A stretch of 14,607 bases of DNA from an uncultured Eubacteriales bacterium. Its GTDB lineage: Bacteria; Bacillota; Clostridia; Monoglobales; Monoglobaceae. Both the position numbers and the translations under genes were made by a program. Where the stretch lies: positions 1-14,607 of the forward strand of contig CAJKNM010000036.1 in assembly GCA_905201285.1 (NCBI GenBank), in the 5' to 3' direction. Below are positions 14,101-14,607 of the stretch, in pieces; the first letter of the stretch is position 1, and every line of letters begins with the position of its first letter. Below the pieces are notes generated by a model, which was not told where the DNA came from, did no database searches, and saw only the letters and a list, made by a program, of their open reading frames with translations.

Positions 14101-14607
14101 GCTGCCCAAGCAACATCTGAACTGCTTGCACCCCAGAAATTGAAATTTTCGATATTATTTCTGATAGGCTGTTCATATGTTGAGCCATCTTCATACACCA
14201 GCGTATACGTTGCGATATTTCTTTGAACATATGCCGATGCGTGCAGAAAATAGATACCCGCACCCTTTTTGCCTACGGGAATCTCAGCCTTGTTTATAAT
14301 GTCCGTCTTGTTTTGACCGCGAAGGGTGATGACCGCTTTCCCGTTATTCTTTTGCGGGTCGATAATATTGAATTTAACGCCCGAAAAGTATTGCTCTCCG
14401 AATTTGTCAAAGTTTCGCATGTCGTTGGTCTCGCCCTGGTCTGTCCAGCCGCCGACGCTGTCGTCCGCTACATCATCAGCAAAGCTCATATTTGCAAGTT
14501 CCGAAATATCAAGAGGGGTAAACTCCTGAGGATAACTGTCATATACCGCCTCGTCAATCTCCTTGAATTCCGCAGAGACCGTTACCGGAACATATACATA
14601 TACAGCG
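11169..14607 (-). CDS. SLH-anchored clan GH-A glycoside hydrolase, 5' end beyond the window
   Basis: The frame is open to the right window edge: 39 codons precede the first Met at 14487-14489, so the true start is outside. Residues are numbered here from that Met. The N-terminal part (to about 180) is a beta domain around GGWTDQG and IIDPQKNNGKAVITLRG. A TIM barrel spans about 225-675, with HGYLKADGDKFVFEDG, the acid/base candidate Glu399 in FKNEN, SHDYWSHPNG, and the nucleophile candidate Glu585 in NTITEWDE. A beta domain at about 755-905 is shared with the hydrolase at 5788-8781. Three SLH repeats (about 924-1106) carry ITRGD, VSRQD and LTRAE, which attach the enzyme non-covalently to the cell wall. 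It acts at the cell surface. I cannot name the CAZy family or substrate. The stop is TAA at 11169-11171. Confidence 0.87.
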   Translation of the reverse strand, partial: AVYVYVPVTVSAEFKEIDEAVYDSYPQEFTPLDISELANMSFADDVADDSVGGWTDQGETNDMRNFDKFGEQYFSGVKFNIIDPQKNNGKAVITLRGQNKTDIINKAEIPVGKKGAGIYFLHASAYVQRNIATYTLVYEDGSTYEQPIRNNIENFNFWGASSSDVAWAAWTGPNKSTTSASIYMYVMTNPYPEKTIEKIVCETEGSGAFDIIVAATLTDSGPYKMIEKDIGNVDTSDWMTYEGYQTGSNRGTAMDLTRYVTAGAPSGKHGYLKADGDKFVFEDGTEANFWGTDTSATEMFRSKEEINLRLEEIASWGFNLIRLHKYDQPNNGQYNIYTKGSGDDHFAPKQVDSLCYMIAKMKELGMYLLLDLKVTNTWNEDINIRNDVTDANTMWLGYEDGTMRDIHFLWELLSTYNPYTGMTIAEDPTVCMVDFKNENTGTSVKRSDVSGISDEVRGRFNKWLREKYGTTEELKKAWTFNGTELLKDGENLENGTVELQYSGERSGAQKPRSSDSLNFIADSMINYSKTINEELDKVGYKGLVTPTTLWGADLTTLLYVLTSKESDFVDSHDYWSHPNGESSLHGNTQIGWNKPVSMLETNTFGYMGRFFNYNIYGIPNTITEWDECDLNPTMSEGFTLMSVFASYQNWTPFNFTAAMADFPSTMILSSTGERVNLKNNFWKGDPSVIEAYWTYSNNPIKMASGPAAALMKLRGDVSPAKSGFYHRMSQNDYFNAQNTDLPHNAHLGLSGKTGLAYDSKEYDPDYNDNDVLYRGYMAQKLGIPYVSDTGEFRTDLNNATFELNTEMSQAVIGRLDGKKFETDDMIVEVEGNPFATVNLTALDDEPIWKSGSLLISTVGDQRGTGEVRSRDGMALVSGGKFPMRVEQITGSLTLKTTDDITVYTLDQAGRRQGTAIVNRDKNGWAVIDMNVDNACTNYEVVKNSSVLERKANTHIEYPQIEVKDLFTDFAGYEWAKDKITRNVLWGTMKGVSETEFKPGNAITRGDLASAVVNATKLSASTKEMFPDVDESDVNYIAIKTLKASGVVSGDENGCFNPNEPVSRQDALTIIWRAMEKGNVRHSEKSGNELNKFKDNANIKDYAKSGVENMMAQKYVSELFNDINFDADKPLTRAEAANIVYGILWD

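Noticed and set aside
1..14607. CRISPR arrays, tRNA or rRNA genes, insertion sequences, phage genes
   Set aside because: No short regularly spaced repeats, cloverleaf-like segments, transposase motifs or terminal inverted repeats were seen. The only sizeable repeat is the intragenic pair.

Overview
The window looks like a glycan-degradation locus from a low-to-moderate GC, Gram-positive, anaerobe-like Clostridia/Firmicutes genome. The support is triple S-layer-homology (SLH) repeats, a Gram-positive signal peptide, strong AAGGAGG-type ribosome binding sites, AT-rich intergenic DNA, and multidomain secreted glycoside hydrolases mixed with cytoplasmic single-domain ones. This taxonomic reading is inference. 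I saw no rRNA, tRNA, CRISPR array or transposase.

Every convincing gene is on the minus strand, so transcription runs from high to low coordinates. In that order: (1) a large SLH-anchored clan GH-A glycoside hydrolase, cut by the right window edge (11169-14607); (2) a secreted protein with a signal peptide, two near-identical ~285-residue repeats and a C-terminal beta-sandwich (8866-11055); (3) a second large GH-A-like hydrolase (5788-8781), which lies in the same frame as (2), is separated from it by one TGA, and has no signal peptide of its own; (4) a GH29 alpha-L-fucosidase (4775-5746); (5) the wreck of an alpha/beta-hydrolase gene (4580-4778); (6) an SGNH/GDSL carbohydrate esterase (3560-4576); (7) an orphan C-terminal fragment of a secreted beta-sandwich domain (3355-3561); (8) a GH36 alpha-galactosidase (1168-3303); (9) an endonuclease/exonuclease/phosphatase-family protein (115-894) that probably has its own promoter.

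The likely division of labour is that the two large GH-A proteins and the repeat protein act at or outside the cell wall on a polysaccharide. The fucosidase, esterase and alpha-galactosidase carry no signal peptide and would trim imported oligosaccharides in the cytoplasm. Together they suggest a glycan with acyl groups and terminal alpha-fucose and alpha-galactose, either plant cell wall or host blood-group-like. The substrate cannot be settled from sequence, and no transporter or regulator gene is visible here.

The unusual aspect is damage: an in-frame stop splits what reads as one long secreted enzyme, one esterase gene is reduced to its two ends joined out of frame, and one secreted protein survives only as its last ~68 codons. 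These could be real reductive changes or assembly deletions. I found no sequence-level evidence for a wholly new defence or mobile system. The most novel coding content is the pair of large GH-A-like enzymes whose specificity I cannot assign.
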